Under the pieces are notes generated by a model, which saw only the letters and a program-made list of their open reading frames with translations, was not told the DNA's origin and did no database searches. From Streptomyces blattellae (GTDB taxonomy: Bacteria; Actinomycetota; Actinomycetes; Streptomycetales; Streptomycetaceae): a DNA stretch of 64,000 nt. Location of the stretch: the NCBI RefSeq assembly GCF_009709555.1, contig NZ_WJBG01000003.1, forward strand, positions 36,646 to 100,645, read 5' to 3'. Each line of letters begins with the position of its first letter. Positions within the stretch are counted from its first letter, which is position 1. Shown in pieces: positions 53,745 through 62,811 of this stretch. Made by a program: the position numbers and the translations under genes.

Positions 53745-54896
53745 TCACTTTCCCTCCGGCATCCCCGCTTCCTCCCCCTTCGGCGCGTTCTTCGCATGGG
53801 TGCGCAGGCGCGATGTCACGTCCTCCGGGGGGAGGAAGCGGGACCAGCGTTCGGGGAACTCGGACGGCATGTCCGGGTCGTCGGGGTCGGGGTCGCCGCG
53901 GTGGGCGGCGACGCGGGCGACGTACTCGGCGACCTGGGCCTCGCGCATCCGCTCGTTGGCGGCGCGGGCCGCGGCGGTGGCGGCGGCCGGCCAGACCCGG
54001 TCGATGGCGGCGTTGACGGCGGCGCCGAGGAGGACGGCGAAGGCGGACACGCCGATCCACAGCAGGACGGCGACGGCGGCGGCCAGCGAGCCGTAGATGG
54101 TGGCGCCCTCGACCGTGTTGCTGAGGTAGATCCGCAGCAGGAAGCTGCCCAGGACCCACATGCCGAGGGCCACCAACGCGCCCGGCACGTCCTCGATCCA
54201 GGGCGAGCGCACCGGCACGGACACGTGGTACAGCGTCGTCAGGAACGCGATGGACAGCACGATGACGACGGGCCAGTACAGCACCTGCACCAGGGTCTCC
54301 GACCACGGCAGGATGTTCAGCACCGCGTCCGGCCCCGCCACCATCAGCGGCAGCGCGACCGAGCCGATCACCAGGGCCACCAGGAACAGCAGGAAGGAGA
54401 GCAGCCGTGTCTTGACGATGCCGCGGACGCCGTCGAGCCCGTACATCACGGTGATCGTGTCGATGAAAACGTTTACCGCACGCGATCCCGACCACAGGGC
54501 GAACAGGAAGCCGATGGAGATGACGTCGGGGCGGCCACCTTGCATCACGTCGTCCAGGATCGGCTGAGCGATCTGCGAGACCCCCCGGTCCGACAGGACC
54601 GTGTGGGAGGCCTCCACGAGGTTCGCCTCCAGGCTGCTGATGGTGTCGGTGCCGGTCCAGTCGTCGACGTAGCCGAGCAGTCCGATCATGCTCAGCAGCA
54701 GCGGGGGGACGGACAGCAGCGTGAAGAACGCCGCCTCCGCCGCGAGACCCAGGATCCGGTACTCGATGGACGAGTTGACGGTGTCCTTGAGCAACAGCCA
54801 GGCGGTCCTGCGCTTGGAGACGTTCCGGTAAAGGGCACGAGCGCGGTGGAGACGGCCTGAGGGGGCCGTCTCGGCGGATTCACTTGCTGGCTGCAC
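53745..54896 (-). CDS. YihY/BrkB-family membrane protein
   Basis: A 383-residue integral membrane protein with about six helices: EYRILGLAAEAAFFTLLSVPPLLLSMIGLLGY, LFALWSGSRAVNVFIDTITVMYGLDG and LWIGVSAFAVLLGAAVNAAIDR (cores). Cytoplasmic ends are Arg-rich and the C-terminal tail is hydrophilic. Members were once called RNase BN; their real role, possibly in envelope or transport, is unknown. It is convergent with the NmrA-like gene, 17 bases apart. Confidence 0.9.
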   Translation of the reverse strand: MQPASESAETAPSGRLHRARALYRNVSKRRTAWLLLKDTVNSSIEYRILGLAAEAAFFTLLSVPPLLLSMIGLLGYVDDWTGTDTISSLEANLVEASHTVLSDRGVSQIAQPILDDVMQGGRPDVISIGFLFALWSGSRAVNVFIDTITVMYGLDGVRGIVKTRLLSFLLFLVALVIGSVALPLMVAGPDAVLNILPWSETLVQVLYWPVVIVLSIAFLTTLYHVSVPVRSPWIEDVPGALVALGMWVLGSFLLRIYLSNTVEGATIYGSLAAAVAVLLWIGVSAFAVLLGAAVNAAIDRVWPAAATAAARAANERMREAQVAEYVARVAAHRGDPDPDDPDMPSEFPERWSRFLPPEDVTSRLRTHAKNAPKGEEAGMPEGK

Positions 54897-55158
54897 GAAC
54901 TAAAGGTATCCGCCGCGCCGGGCTCGGCTCATCCCCCGGTGGCACGGCCGTCACCGCGTCCGTCCCTGGTGGGACGTGGCGTGCCAGTGTGGCGGATACG
55001 ATCCGTGCGCGCCGGACGGGGAGCGCCACGAGGGCCGACGCGGGGGGCCGACGCGGGGAACCGGCGTGCCCGACACCGTTCGGGGCACGCGGCTGAGCAT
55101 GAGCGCCGGCAACAGGACTCACTCCCGCTCCGTCTCTGAGAACGGTATGTTCACAGAC

Positions 55159-56805
55159 ATGTCCGGCATTACCCATACCGTGACCAACCAGACCCCACCG
55201 CTGGTCGGATACGACGTCTACAGCTCCGACAAGGCCCTGACCGCGGGAGTCGAACGGCATCTCGACCCCGTCCTGCTCGACGAGGTCCGGGGCGAGCTCG
55301 CGGCGCTCGGCCGCACGTGCGGCTCGGCGCAGGTGCAGGAGTGGGGCGTCCAGGCGAACGAGTATCCGCCGCGGCTGCGGACCCACGACCGCTATGGCCG
55401 CCGGGTCGACGAGGTCGACTTCCATCCGGCCTGGCACCGGCTGCTCGGCAAGGGCGTCGCGGCCGGCCTGACCGCGGCCTGGGGACGGCCCGGCGGTCAG
55501 CTGCGGCGGGCGGCGGCCTTCCTGGTGTGGACGCAGGTCGACGCGGGCAACTGCTGCCCGCTGTCGATGACTCACGCCGCGGTGCCCGCGCTGCGCACCG
55601 ACCCGGCCCTGGCCGCCGAGTGGGAGCCGCGGCTGACGTCCATGGTCTACGACCGTGAGCTGCGCCCCGCGCGGTCGAAGGCCGGGGCGCTGTTCGGGAT
55701 GGGCATGACGGAGAAGCAGGGCGGCAGCGACGTACGCTCCAGTACGACGGTCGCCGTGCCGCTGGCCGAGGCCGGGACGTATGCGCTGACCGGGCACAAG
55801 TGGTTCTGCTCGGCACCGATGTCCGACGGGTTCCTGGTGCTGGCGCAGGCATCCCCGGCAAAGGGAGCGGGCGGGCTGACCTGTTTCCTGGTGCCGCGGG
55901 TGCTGGAAGACGGTTCCCGCAACGTTTTCCTCCTCCAGCGGCTCAAGGACAAGCTGGGCAACCGGTCGAACGCCTCCGGCGAGGTCGAGTTCGACGGGAC
56001 CTGGGCACGCCGGGTCGGGGACGAGGGACGCGGAGTGCGCACCATCATCGACATGGTGGCCGCGACCCGGCTCGACTGCGTGCTGGGTTCGGCGGGCCTG
56101 ATGCGGCAGGCCGTCGCACAGGCGGTGCACCACTGCGCCCACCGCGAGGCATTCGGCGGAAAGCTCCTCGACAAGCCGCTCATGCGCAACGTACTGGCCG
56201 ATCTGGCGCTGGAGTCGGAGGCGGCGACCACGCTCGCGCTACGGCTCGCGGCCGCCTGCGACGGCGGCGAACAGGAGCGGGCACTGCTGCGGTTGGCGGT
56301 GCCGGCCGCCAAGTACTGGGTGACGAAGCGCTGTACGCAGGTGGCGGTGGAGGCGGCCGAGTGCCTGGGTGGAAACGGTTACGTCGAGGAATCCGGCCTG
56401 CCGCGGCTGGTACGCGAGTCGCCCCTCAACTCGATCTGGGAGGGCGCCGGCAACGTCCAGGCGCTGGACGTCCTGCGGGCGCTGCGCCGGGAACCCCAGG
56501 CCCTGAACGCCTACCTCCAGGAGGTCGGCCAGGCACGCGGCGCCGACCACCGCCTGGACGCGGCGATCAAGGACCTGCTGACCGAACTCGCCGACCTGGA
56601 CGGCATCGAGGCCCGCGCCCGTCGCCTGACCGAACGCCTGGCACTGGTACTCCAGGGCTCCCTGCTCGTCCGCTACGCCCCGCCGGAGGTCGCCGACGCC
56701 TTCTGCGCCTCACGACTGGGCACCGACGGCGGCGCGGCTTTCGGCACGCTGCCGCCCACCCTGGACTTGGCGACGATCGTGGAACGGGCCAGGCCAGTGG
56801 CCTGA
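55159..56805 (+). CDS. Acyl-CoA dehydrogenase family protein, AidB-like
   Basis: A 548-residue FAD enzyme with the AidB-type layout: N-terminal TGYDVYSSD-like extension (VGYDVYSSDKALTAGVERH), middle domain (GMGMTEKQGGSDVRSS, ALTGHKWFCSAPMSDGFLVLAQ) and C-terminal helical domain (CLGGNGYVEESGLPRLVRESPLNSIWEG; core GGNGYVEES). E. coli AidB responds to alkylation stress; whether this one does is unknown. In-frame ATGs also occur at 55099 and 55147; 55159 fits the family start. It is divergent from the BrkB-like gene; the gap has GGCCGACGCGGGG twice. Confidence 0.88.
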   Translation: MSGITHTVTNQTPPLVGYDVYSSDKALTAGVERHLDPVLLDEVRGELAALGRTCGSAQVQEWGVQANEYPPRLRTHDRYGRRVDEVDFHPAWHRLLGKGVAAGLTAAWGRPGGQLRRAAAFLVWTQVDAGNCCPLSMTHAAVPALRTDPALAAEWEPRLTSMVYDRELRPARSKAGALFGMGMTEKQGGSDVRSSTTVAVPLAEAGTYALTGHKWFCSAPMSDGFLVLAQASPAKGAGGLTCFLVPRVLEDGSRNVFLLQRLKDKLGNRSNASGEVEFDGTWARRVGDEGRGVRTIIDMVAATRLDCVLGSAGLMRQAVAQAVHHCAHREAFGGKLLDKPLMRNVLADLALESEAATTLALRLAAACDGGEQERALLRLAVPAAKYWVTKRCTQVAVEAAECLGGNGYVEESGLPRLVRESPLNSIWEGAGNVQALDVLRALRREPQALNAYLQEVGQARGADHRLDAAIKDLLTELADLDGIEARARRLTERLALVLQGSLLVRYAPPEVADAFCASRLGTDGGAAFGTLPPTLDLATIVERARPVA

Positions 56806-57022
56806 GAGACGTCCAACTACCGGCCCGGGGCCCGGACACCAACCCAGGGGCGCGGGGCTGTACCGATATGCGGCTCCGCCGCGAACCGGCCCGACCGCCG
56901 GAAGCAGGGGTGGTGCTGCGCCGACACGGCACCACCCCCGCCATTGGCCCATTCGAGGCCACGCACGCCACCCGGGGGCGGCGCTGCTCAAGTTTCGGTC
57001 AGGGCACGCGCAGACCACCAGG

Positions 57023-57040
57023 GTTGCAAGGGGTTGCAAC
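57023..57040. promoter_or_regulatory. Inverted repeat GTTGCAA-GGGG-TTGCAAC
   Basis: Perfect 7-bp arms with a 4-base spacer, about 140 bases upstream of the GAF regulator. It is the most distinct element in the 373-base gap 56806-57178, which has no convincing gene, and may be an operator. Confidence 0.5.
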
Positions 57041-57178
57041 TTGTTGGCGTCTGTGTGCGGAGTGTGTGCCTCCACTCGCCGTGGACGGCACTATGAGACG
57101 AACATTCAACAAGGGACCGGAACCGTCGGCGCAGCGGCCCGACAACCGGTTCCTAACAGGTTGCTGCTGGGAGGGCCC

Positions 57179-58483
57179 GTGGCGAACTCGCCGATGAACG
57201 TGACGCAACTCGCCACCGTCGACGCGGCACAGGCGGCGCGAGTGCTCAGCGAGGTCCGGAACGCGACCCTCGCCGGACAGCCCAGCCGTCTGCTCCCGCG
57301 CCCGGTGATCGGCGAGTCGTGGGGGCGCATGCTGCGCGGCGGCGTCGACCCGGACCACGACTTCAGGTCCGGGCTGCTGGACACCGGGGAGATCCGGCGG
57401 CGCCGGGAGGACTCGCCGCTCAGGCATGTGCTGCCGGTGCTGCGGGAAGGGCTGTTGTCGGTCGCGGACGTCACCCGCCACATCATGGTGGTCGCGGACG
57501 CGGAGGGCCGGGTGCTGTGGCGCGAGGGGTCTTCGCCGGTGCTCCGCAAGGCCGACGGGCTGGGCCTGCAACTCGGCGCCGACTGGAGCGAGGACGTCGT
57601 CGGCACGAACGGCGTGGGCACGCCGGCGGTGGTGCGCCGGCCCGTACAGGTCTTCGCCGCGGAGCACTTCGTACGGTCACACGCTTCCTGGACGTGTACG
57701 GGCGCCCCGATCACCGATCCCAGGAACGGCCGGCCGATCGGTGTCGTCGATGTGAGCGGCCCCCTGGAGACCATGCACCCGGCCACGCTCGCCTGGGTCG
57801 ACTCGGTGGCCAAGCTCGCCGAGGCCAGACTGCGCGAACTGCACCTGGTTTCGCTGGAGCGGCTGCGCGCGGTCGGGGCGCCGGCGCTGGCCCGGATCGC
57901 CGGCCGGGCCCTGGTGGTGGACCGGGACGGCTGGACGGCGGCGGTGACCGGGATGCCGTACACGAACCAGATCGCGCTGCCCAAGTCCCTGGCGCCCGGC
58001 CGCCGGTGGATGCCGGCGCTGGGCTTCTGCTCGGTGGAGCCGCTGGCCGAGGGCTGGCTGGTGCGGGCACTGGGATCCGAAGACGAGCCGGTGGCGCACG
58101 GCGCCGCACGGATCGCACTGGATCTGACGCAGCCGCGCCGCTGGTCGGTGACGGTGACCGCGTCGGGCGGCGCGGGCTCGTGGACCCATGAACTGAGTCC
58201 CCGGCATGCCGAGTTGCTCTATCTGCTGGCCCTGCACCGCACCGGCCGCAGCGCGGCCGGGCTGGCCGAGGACCTGTTCGGCGATCCGGGCCGTACGGTG
58301 ACGGTGCGCGCGGAGATGTCCCGGGTACGCCGCTATCTCGGCGGATTCCTGGAGCACCGCCCGTACCGCTTCCGTGAGGACGCCGAGGTCGACATGGCCC
58401 TGCCGGACGACCCGCACGCGGTGCTGCCGCACTCCACGGCTCCGGCGGTGGCCAGGGGACGGATGTCGATTCATGTGCCCTGA
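57179..58483 (+). CDS. GAF-domain transcriptional regulator
   Basis: A 434-residue protein. N-terminal linker with SWGRMLRGGVDPDHD, then a GAF sensor (about 95-225: VADVTRHIMVVADAEGRVLWREGS, GADWSEDVVGTNGVGTPAVV, TCTGAPITDPRNGRPIGVVDVSG). These match GAF modules of the acetoin/glycerol-type regulators. The end (LSPRHAELLYLLALHRTGRSAAGLAEDLFGD, RAEMSRVRRYLGGFL) looks like a winged-helix SARP/OmpR-like output, not the sigma54 AAA domain. GTG 57179 has GGGAGGG upstream; ATG 57194 is the alternative. Confidence 0.86.
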   Translation: MANSPMNVTQLATVDAAQAARVLSEVRNATLAGQPSRLLPRPVIGESWGRMLRGGVDPDHDFRSGLLDTGEIRRRREDSPLRHVLPVLREGLLSVADVTRHIMVVADAEGRVLWREGSSPVLRKADGLGLQLGADWSEDVVGTNGVGTPAVVRRPVQVFAAEHFVRSHASWTCTGAPITDPRNGRPIGVVDVSGPLETMHPATLAWVDSVAKLAEARLRELHLVSLERLRAVGAPALARIAGRALVVDRDGWTAAVTGMPYTNQIALPKSLAPGRRWMPALGFCSVEPLAEGWLVRALGSEDEPVAHGAARIALDLTQPRRWSVTVTASGGAGSWTHELSPRHAELLYLLALHRTGRSAAGLAEDLFGDPGRTVTVRAEMSRVRRYLGGFLEHRPYRFREDAEVDMALPDDPHAVLPHSTAPAVARGRMSIHVP

Positions 58484-58637
58484 GGGGCACAAGGGGTGGC
58501 ATCTTCCGCATAATTGCAGGGTCTTCGTCATGGGCCACCGCGGACTGCCGTAGCATCCAGGGACAGGCCACCCCAGCTGCTCCTCGGTCAACGTACGGAT
58601 CACCGGGCGCAGTTGGCTCGCCTCTGGAGGTTGGATG

Positions 58638-59975
58638 ATGAGTCGCGGCCGACACCGCCGACGCAAGCGCGGCAGGGTGCTGCGCGCTGCCCTGGCCGGG
58701 ACCGCCCTCTCGCTGACCGCGGCCGCCACCATCGTCAGCGCCTCGCAGGCCACGGTCGGCGAGGACCCCGGAGCGCTGAAGCCGCTCGCCTCCGCCGCGG
58801 ACACCGACCCGCTTCGGCTCCGGGAAGACCTCGTGCCCGAGCGCACGCTCGACCGGCTCGCCGAAGAGATGGGCACGCCCGTCGGTGTCGGCGCCGTCCT
58901 CGACAGCGCCGACCACACCCTGCGCCCCGCCTCGGGCTGCACGGCCGCCGAGCGCACGGCCCTGCCCGTCGAACCGGCGGCCACGCGCGCGTACTGCTGG
59001 GACGAGGCCGACACCGAGGGCTGGCAGCCCGGTGCGGTCACCACCTCCGGGGACGCCGACGACGACGGATGGTGGGGCGGCAACCGGGCGATCCTCTCCG
59101 GCTGGAGCGGGTCCGACGCCTCCGGGGCGAGCGCGGCCGGCGCACAGGACCTCGCCCGGGTCGCCTTCGTCGACGCGAACGACCTGGGCCGGCTGAGCTA
59201 CACCTGGGCGCTGCTGGCCGTGCCGGTCGACGGCGGACGTGACTACCGCGCCCTCTCCTCCCAGGTGTCCGGCATGGTCTGGTACCAGGACAAGCTCCTG
59301 GTCACCGCGGACGGCGGCAAGGGCACCGCGCTGTACGTGTACGACATGGACCGCGTCCAGCGCGCCACCGTCGCCGGTGCCGCGGTCGGCCGGGTGCGCG
59401 GCGGCTGGTCGGCGCACGGCAACCGGTGGGTGCTGCCCGCCGTCGGCTCGTACCGGCTGACCGGCGGGGCCTGCGACACGGACTCGGACGCCGGCGTCCC
59501 CTGCCTCGGCGGTATCTCCCTCGACCGCAGTTCCAGGCCCGACAGCCTGGCCGTGAGCGAACGGGCCGGCGAGGACGACGACCGGCCCACCCGGCTGTGG
59601 CGCTACTCCTTCAGCACCGACCCGGAGCGCGCCGGGCTGCTCGCCACCGACTCGGCCGGACGCGTGCACGCGGACGAGGCGTACCGGACGAAGGCGGCCG
59701 GCATAGGGGGCGTCCTGTCCTACCAGGAGGTCGGTGCCGCCCGCCCCGACTGGTACCTGGCCGGTACGGGAGCCGGGCGCGGCACGCTGTGGCGGCAGAA
59801 CAGCGAAGGCGCCGGGGCCACGGAGTGCGGGGTGGACGAGACGCGCCGCTGCTGGAGCGCGCACACCTTGTCCCTCTCCTACTGGGGGGCGCTCGGCGAG
59901 GTCTGGTCGCAGTCGGGCCGGGCGCTGTTCGCGCTGCCGCTGGCCGCGGTCGACCGGTCCCTGGGCGGGGAGTGA
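58638..59975 (+). CDS. Exported protein of unknown function
   Basis: A 445-residue protein with an Arg-rich start (RGRHRRRKRGRVLRAALAG) and signal helix; mature part is Asp/Gly/Ser-rich with four or five cysteines and beta-strand periodicity (SGMVWYQDKLLVTADGGKGTALYVYD, RGGWSAHGNRWVLPAVGSYRL), suggesting a propeller. I do not recognise a family. The ATG at 58638 is seven bases from GGAGG and preferred over 58635. Confidence 0.78.
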   Translation: MSRGRHRRRKRGRVLRAALAGTALSLTAAATIVSASQATVGEDPGALKPLASAADTDPLRLREDLVPERTLDRLAEEMGTPVGVGAVLDSADHTLRPASGCTAAERTALPVEPAATRAYCWDEADTEGWQPGAVTTSGDADDDGWWGGNRAILSGWSGSDASGASAAGAQDLARVAFVDANDLGRLSYTWALLAVPVDGGRDYRALSSQVSGMVWYQDKLLVTADGGKGTALYVYDMDRVQRATVAGAAVGRVRGGWSAHGNRWVLPAVGSYRLTGGACDTDSDAGVPCLGGISLDRSSRPDSLAVSERAGEDDDRPTRLWRYSFSTDPERAGLLATDSAGRVHADEAYRTKAAGIGGVLSYQEVGAARPDWYLAGTGAGRGTLWRQNSEGAGATECGVDETRRCWSAHTLSLSYWGALGEVWSQSGRALFALPLAAVDRSLGGE

Positions 59976-60021
59976 CGCAGCCGATCGACAGATCCCTCGG
60001 CGGGATGATTTCCTGGCGGTC

Positions 60022-60594
60022 ATGACGAAGATCCCCGTGACCACCTGGTCCCTGGAGCAGACCGACCCCGCCGACCTCCGCCCGGCCGCCGCCCCCGAGG
60101 GCGATGTGAGGGTCGTCCGCGCCGAGGTGCCCTCCCCCGAGCTCAGCCGGTTCCTGTACGCGTCCGTCGGCGGGGACATCCGCTGGATCGACCGGCTCGA
60201 CTGGACGTACGCGCGGTGGCAGGAGCACCTGGACCGGCCGGGTGTGGAGACATGGGTCGCCTACGACCGGGGCACGCCCGCGGGGTATGTGGAGCTGAGC
60301 CCGCAGGACGACGGCGTCGTCGAGATCGAGTACTTCGGGCTGATCCCGGCCTTCCGCGGGCGGCGGATCGGCGGGCATCTGCTGTCGTGCGGCACCGCCC
60401 GCGCGTGGGATCTCGCGGACCGCTGGCCGGGGCGGGCGTCGACGAAGCGGGTGTGGCTGCACACCTGCAGCAAGGACGGCGAGTTCGCGATGGCCAACTA
60501 TCAGCAGCGGGGCTTCAAGCTCTTCGACACCAAGGTCGAGGAGGAGCCCGAGGCAGCCCCAACAGGCCCCTGGCCTGGGGCATACCCCGTCTGA
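60022..60594 (+). CDS. GNAT-family N-acetyltransferase
   Basis: A 190-residue enzyme. The acetyl-CoA binding motif A is IEYFGLIPAFRGRRIGGHLL (Q/RxxGxG/A type), followed by RVWLHTCSKDGEFAMANYQQRGF. Similar Streptomyces proteins are common and their acceptors unknown. Start ATG 60022; the gene is separate from the sulfur genes that follow. Confidence 0.88.
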   Translation: MTKIPVTTWSLEQTDPADLRPAAAPEGDVRVVRAEVPSPELSRFLYASVGGDIRWIDRLDWTYARWQEHLDRPGVETWVAYDRGTPAGYVELSPQDDGVVEIEYFGLIPAFRGRRIGGHLLSCGTARAWDLADRWPGRASTKRVWLHTCSKDGEFAMANYQQRGFKLFDTKVEEEPEAAPTGPWPGAYPV

Positions 60595-60720
60595 CCTGGG
60601 CAGACATCAGCCTTTCCGGCCATGTGACCGACGCCACCCTCGTCCCATCATCCGAGACATGGGTGTCCACATGGCAGACGAAGCTGGACTGTGTCCAGAT
60701 CGCCGTGACACGCTTCCGCC

Positions 60721-60804
60721 ATGTCTGGAACTGGAATTGCCTTGGTGAGTCGGCGCCACGTCGACCTCGGCCGCATGTCCAGCGCCATCTGTCCGGCACG
60801 CTGA
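60721..60804 (+). CDS. Leader peptide upstream of sulfite reductase
   Basis: A 27-residue open frame ending SRRHVDLGRMSSAICPAR. The SRRHVDLxRxxSAxC core is that of short actinobacterial leader peptides found before sulfur and nitrogen assimilation genes; a single cysteine sits near the end. It starts 208 bases upstream of the reductase. Translation stalling at the Cys codon could report cysteine supply to the operon (inference). It is in the 334-base gap 60595-60928, where no other gene is seen. Confidence 0.72.
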   Translation: MSGTGIALVSRRHVDLGRMSSAICPAR

Positions 60805-60928
60805 GAGCCAGCCGAGCCGACGTCTCCCAGTTCCATCTGATGTCCGCGCGATGCCGCGTCCGTATGCCCCGTGCGCCGCATCGCGCAGTTCAGAGCCTCT
60901 TCCCGCCTGTCCCGAAGGACTTACCACC

Positions 60929-62626
60929 ATGGCCGCCACCCCGCAGAAGCCTGCCGCCGCGACTCCCCGCCGCAAGGTGAGCCGTCACCGCGGTGAGGGC
61001 CAGTGGGCCGCGGGGCACTTCACCCCGCTCAACGGCAACGAGCAGTTCAAGAAGGACGACGACGGTCTCAATGTGCGGACACGCATTGAGACGATCTACT
61101 CCAAGCGTGGCTTCGACTCGATCGACCCCAACGACCTGCGTGGCCGGATGCGCTGGTGGGGCCTCTACACCCAGCGCAAGCCCGGGATCGACGGCGGCAA
61201 GACCGCGATCCTGGAGCCGGAGGAGCTGGACGACGAGTACTTCATGCTGCGCGTCCGCATCGACGGCGGCCGGCTCACCACCGAGCAGCTGCGTGTGATC
61301 GGTGAGATCTCGCAGGAGTTCGCCCGGGGCACCGCCGACATCACCGACCGGCAGAACGTCCAGTACCACTGGATCCGGATCGAGGACGTGCCCGAGATCT
61401 GGAACCGCCTGGAGGCGGTCGGCCTGTCCACCACCGAGGCCTGCGGTGACACGCCCCGTGTGATCCTCGGCTCACCCGTGGCCGGTATCGCCGCGGACGA
61501 GATCATCGACGGCACCCCGGCGATCGAGGAGATCCACCGCCGGATCGTCGGCAACAAGGACTTCTCGAACCTGCCCCGCAAGTTCAAGTCCGCGGTCTCC
61601 GGCTCGCCGCTCCTCGACGTGGCGCACGAGATCAACGACATCGCCTTCGTCGGCGTGCACCACCCCGAGCACGGCCCCGGCTTCGACGTCTGGGTCGGCG
61701 GCGGGCTGTCCACCAACCCGAAGATCGGCCAGCGCCTCGGCGCCTGGGTCCCGCTCGACGAGGTCCCGGACGTCTACGAAGGCGTCGTCTCGATCTTCCG
61801 CGACTACGGCTACCGGCGGCTGCGCACCCGCGCCCGGCTGAAGTTCCTGCTCGCCGACTGGGGCGTGGAGAAGTTCCGCCAGGTGCTGGAGGACGAGTAC
61901 CTGAAGCGCAAGCTGGTCGACGGCCCGGCGCCCGCCCAGCCCGTGGCACGCTGGCGCGACCACGTGGGTGTGCACCGGCAGAAGGACGGCCGTTTCTACG
62001 TCGGTTTCGCCCCGCGCGTGGGCCGCGTGGACGGCGCCACCCTGACCAAGATCGCCGAGCTGGCCGAGGCGCACGGCTCGGGCCGGGTGCGGACCACCGC
62101 CGAGCAGAAGATGCTCGTCCTCGACATCGCCGAGGAGCAGGTCGAGTCGCTGGTCGAGGGTCTTCAGGCGCTGGACCTCACGGTGAAGCCCTCGCCGTTC
62201 CGCCGCGGCACCATGGCCTGCACCGGCATCGAGTACTGCAAGCTCGCCATCGTCGAGACCAAGGCGCGCGGAGCCTCGCTGATCGACGAACTGGAGCGCC
62301 GTATCCCGGACTTCGACGAGCCGATCACCATCAACATCAACGGCTGCCCGAACGCCTGCGCCCGTATCCAGGTGGCGGACATCGGTCTCAAGGGCCAGCT
62401 GGTCCTCAACGACCAGGGCGAGCAGGTCGAGGGCTTCCAGGTGCACCTGGGCGGCGCGCTCGGTCTTCAGGCCGGATTCGGCCGCAAGGTGCGCGGTCTG
62501 AAGGTGACCTCGGAGGAGCTGCCGGACTACGTGGAGCGCGTGCTCAAGCGTTTCGAGGCCGAGCGCGAGGAGGGCGAGCGGTTCGCCGCCTGGGCCTCGC
62601 GGGCCAGTGAGGAGTCCCTCTCATGA
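60929..62626 (+). CDS. sir: Ferredoxin-type sulfite reductase
   Basis: A 565-residue siroheme/4Fe-4S enzyme that reduces sulfite to sulfide (nitrite reductase is the close relative). The Cys ligands lie in MACTGIEYCKLA (C431, C437) and NGCPNACAR (C473, C477). RGTADITDRQNVQYHW and RFYVGFAPRVGRVDG are typical. Choice of sulfite over nitrite follows from the next genes (APS reductase and APS kinase). ATG 60929 has GAAGGA upstream. It starts a set of overlapping genes. Confidence 0.93.
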   Translation: MAATPQKPAAATPRRKVSRHRGEGQWAAGHFTPLNGNEQFKKDDDGLNVRTRIETIYSKRGFDSIDPNDLRGRMRWWGLYTQRKPGIDGGKTAILEPEELDDEYFMLRVRIDGGRLTTEQLRVIGEISQEFARGTADITDRQNVQYHWIRIEDVPEIWNRLEAVGLSTTEACGDTPRVILGSPVAGIAADEIIDGTPAIEEIHRRIVGNKDFSNLPRKFKSAVSGSPLLDVAHEINDIAFVGVHHPEHGPGFDVWVGGGLSTNPKIGQRLGAWVPLDEVPDVYEGVVSIFRDYGYRRLRTRARLKFLLADWGVEKFRQVLEDEYLKRKLVDGPAPAQPVARWRDHVGVHRQKDGRFYVGFAPRVGRVDGATLTKIAELAEAHGSGRVRTTAEQKMLVLDIAEEQVESLVEGLQALDLTVKPSPFRRGTMACTGIEYCKLAIVETKARGASLIDELERRIPDFDEPITININGCPNACARIQVADIGLKGQLVLNDQGEQVEGFQVHLGGALGLQAGFGRKVRGLKVTSEELPDYVERVLKRFEAEREEGERFAAWASRASEESLS

Positions 62627-62811
62627 GCGAGCGCGCGGCACCCTTCTACTGCCCCTACTGCGGCGACGAGGACCTTCGGCCCAGTGAAGCCCCGCAAGGC
62701 GGTCACGGCGCGTGGGAATGCGCGGCGTGCAACCGCGCATTCCAGCTGAAGTTCCTCGGGCTGCTGGCCCGGGGGCTGCGGCAGAACGACGCAGGGGGAG
62801 AGCAGATATGA
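62623..62811 (+). CDS. CxxC mini-protein of the sulfur operon
   Basis: A 62-residue protein with two pairs of cysteines (CPYCGDEDL and CAACNRAF), a zinc-ribbon or iron-binding layout, then a hydrophobic segment LKFLGLLARGL. It overlaps sir and cysH by four bases on each side, so all three are coupled. Function unknown; tight coupling suggests a partner of the reductases, for example in electron transfer or metal delivery (inference). Confidence 0.85.
   Translation: MSERAAPFYCPYCGDEDLRPSEAPQGGHGAWECAACNRAFQLKFLGLLARGLRQNDAGGEQI

Noticed and set aside
60648..60881. Minus-strand 77-codon frame opposite the leader peptide
   Set aside because: It overlaps the conserved leader motif on the other strand and has no recognisable features of its own.
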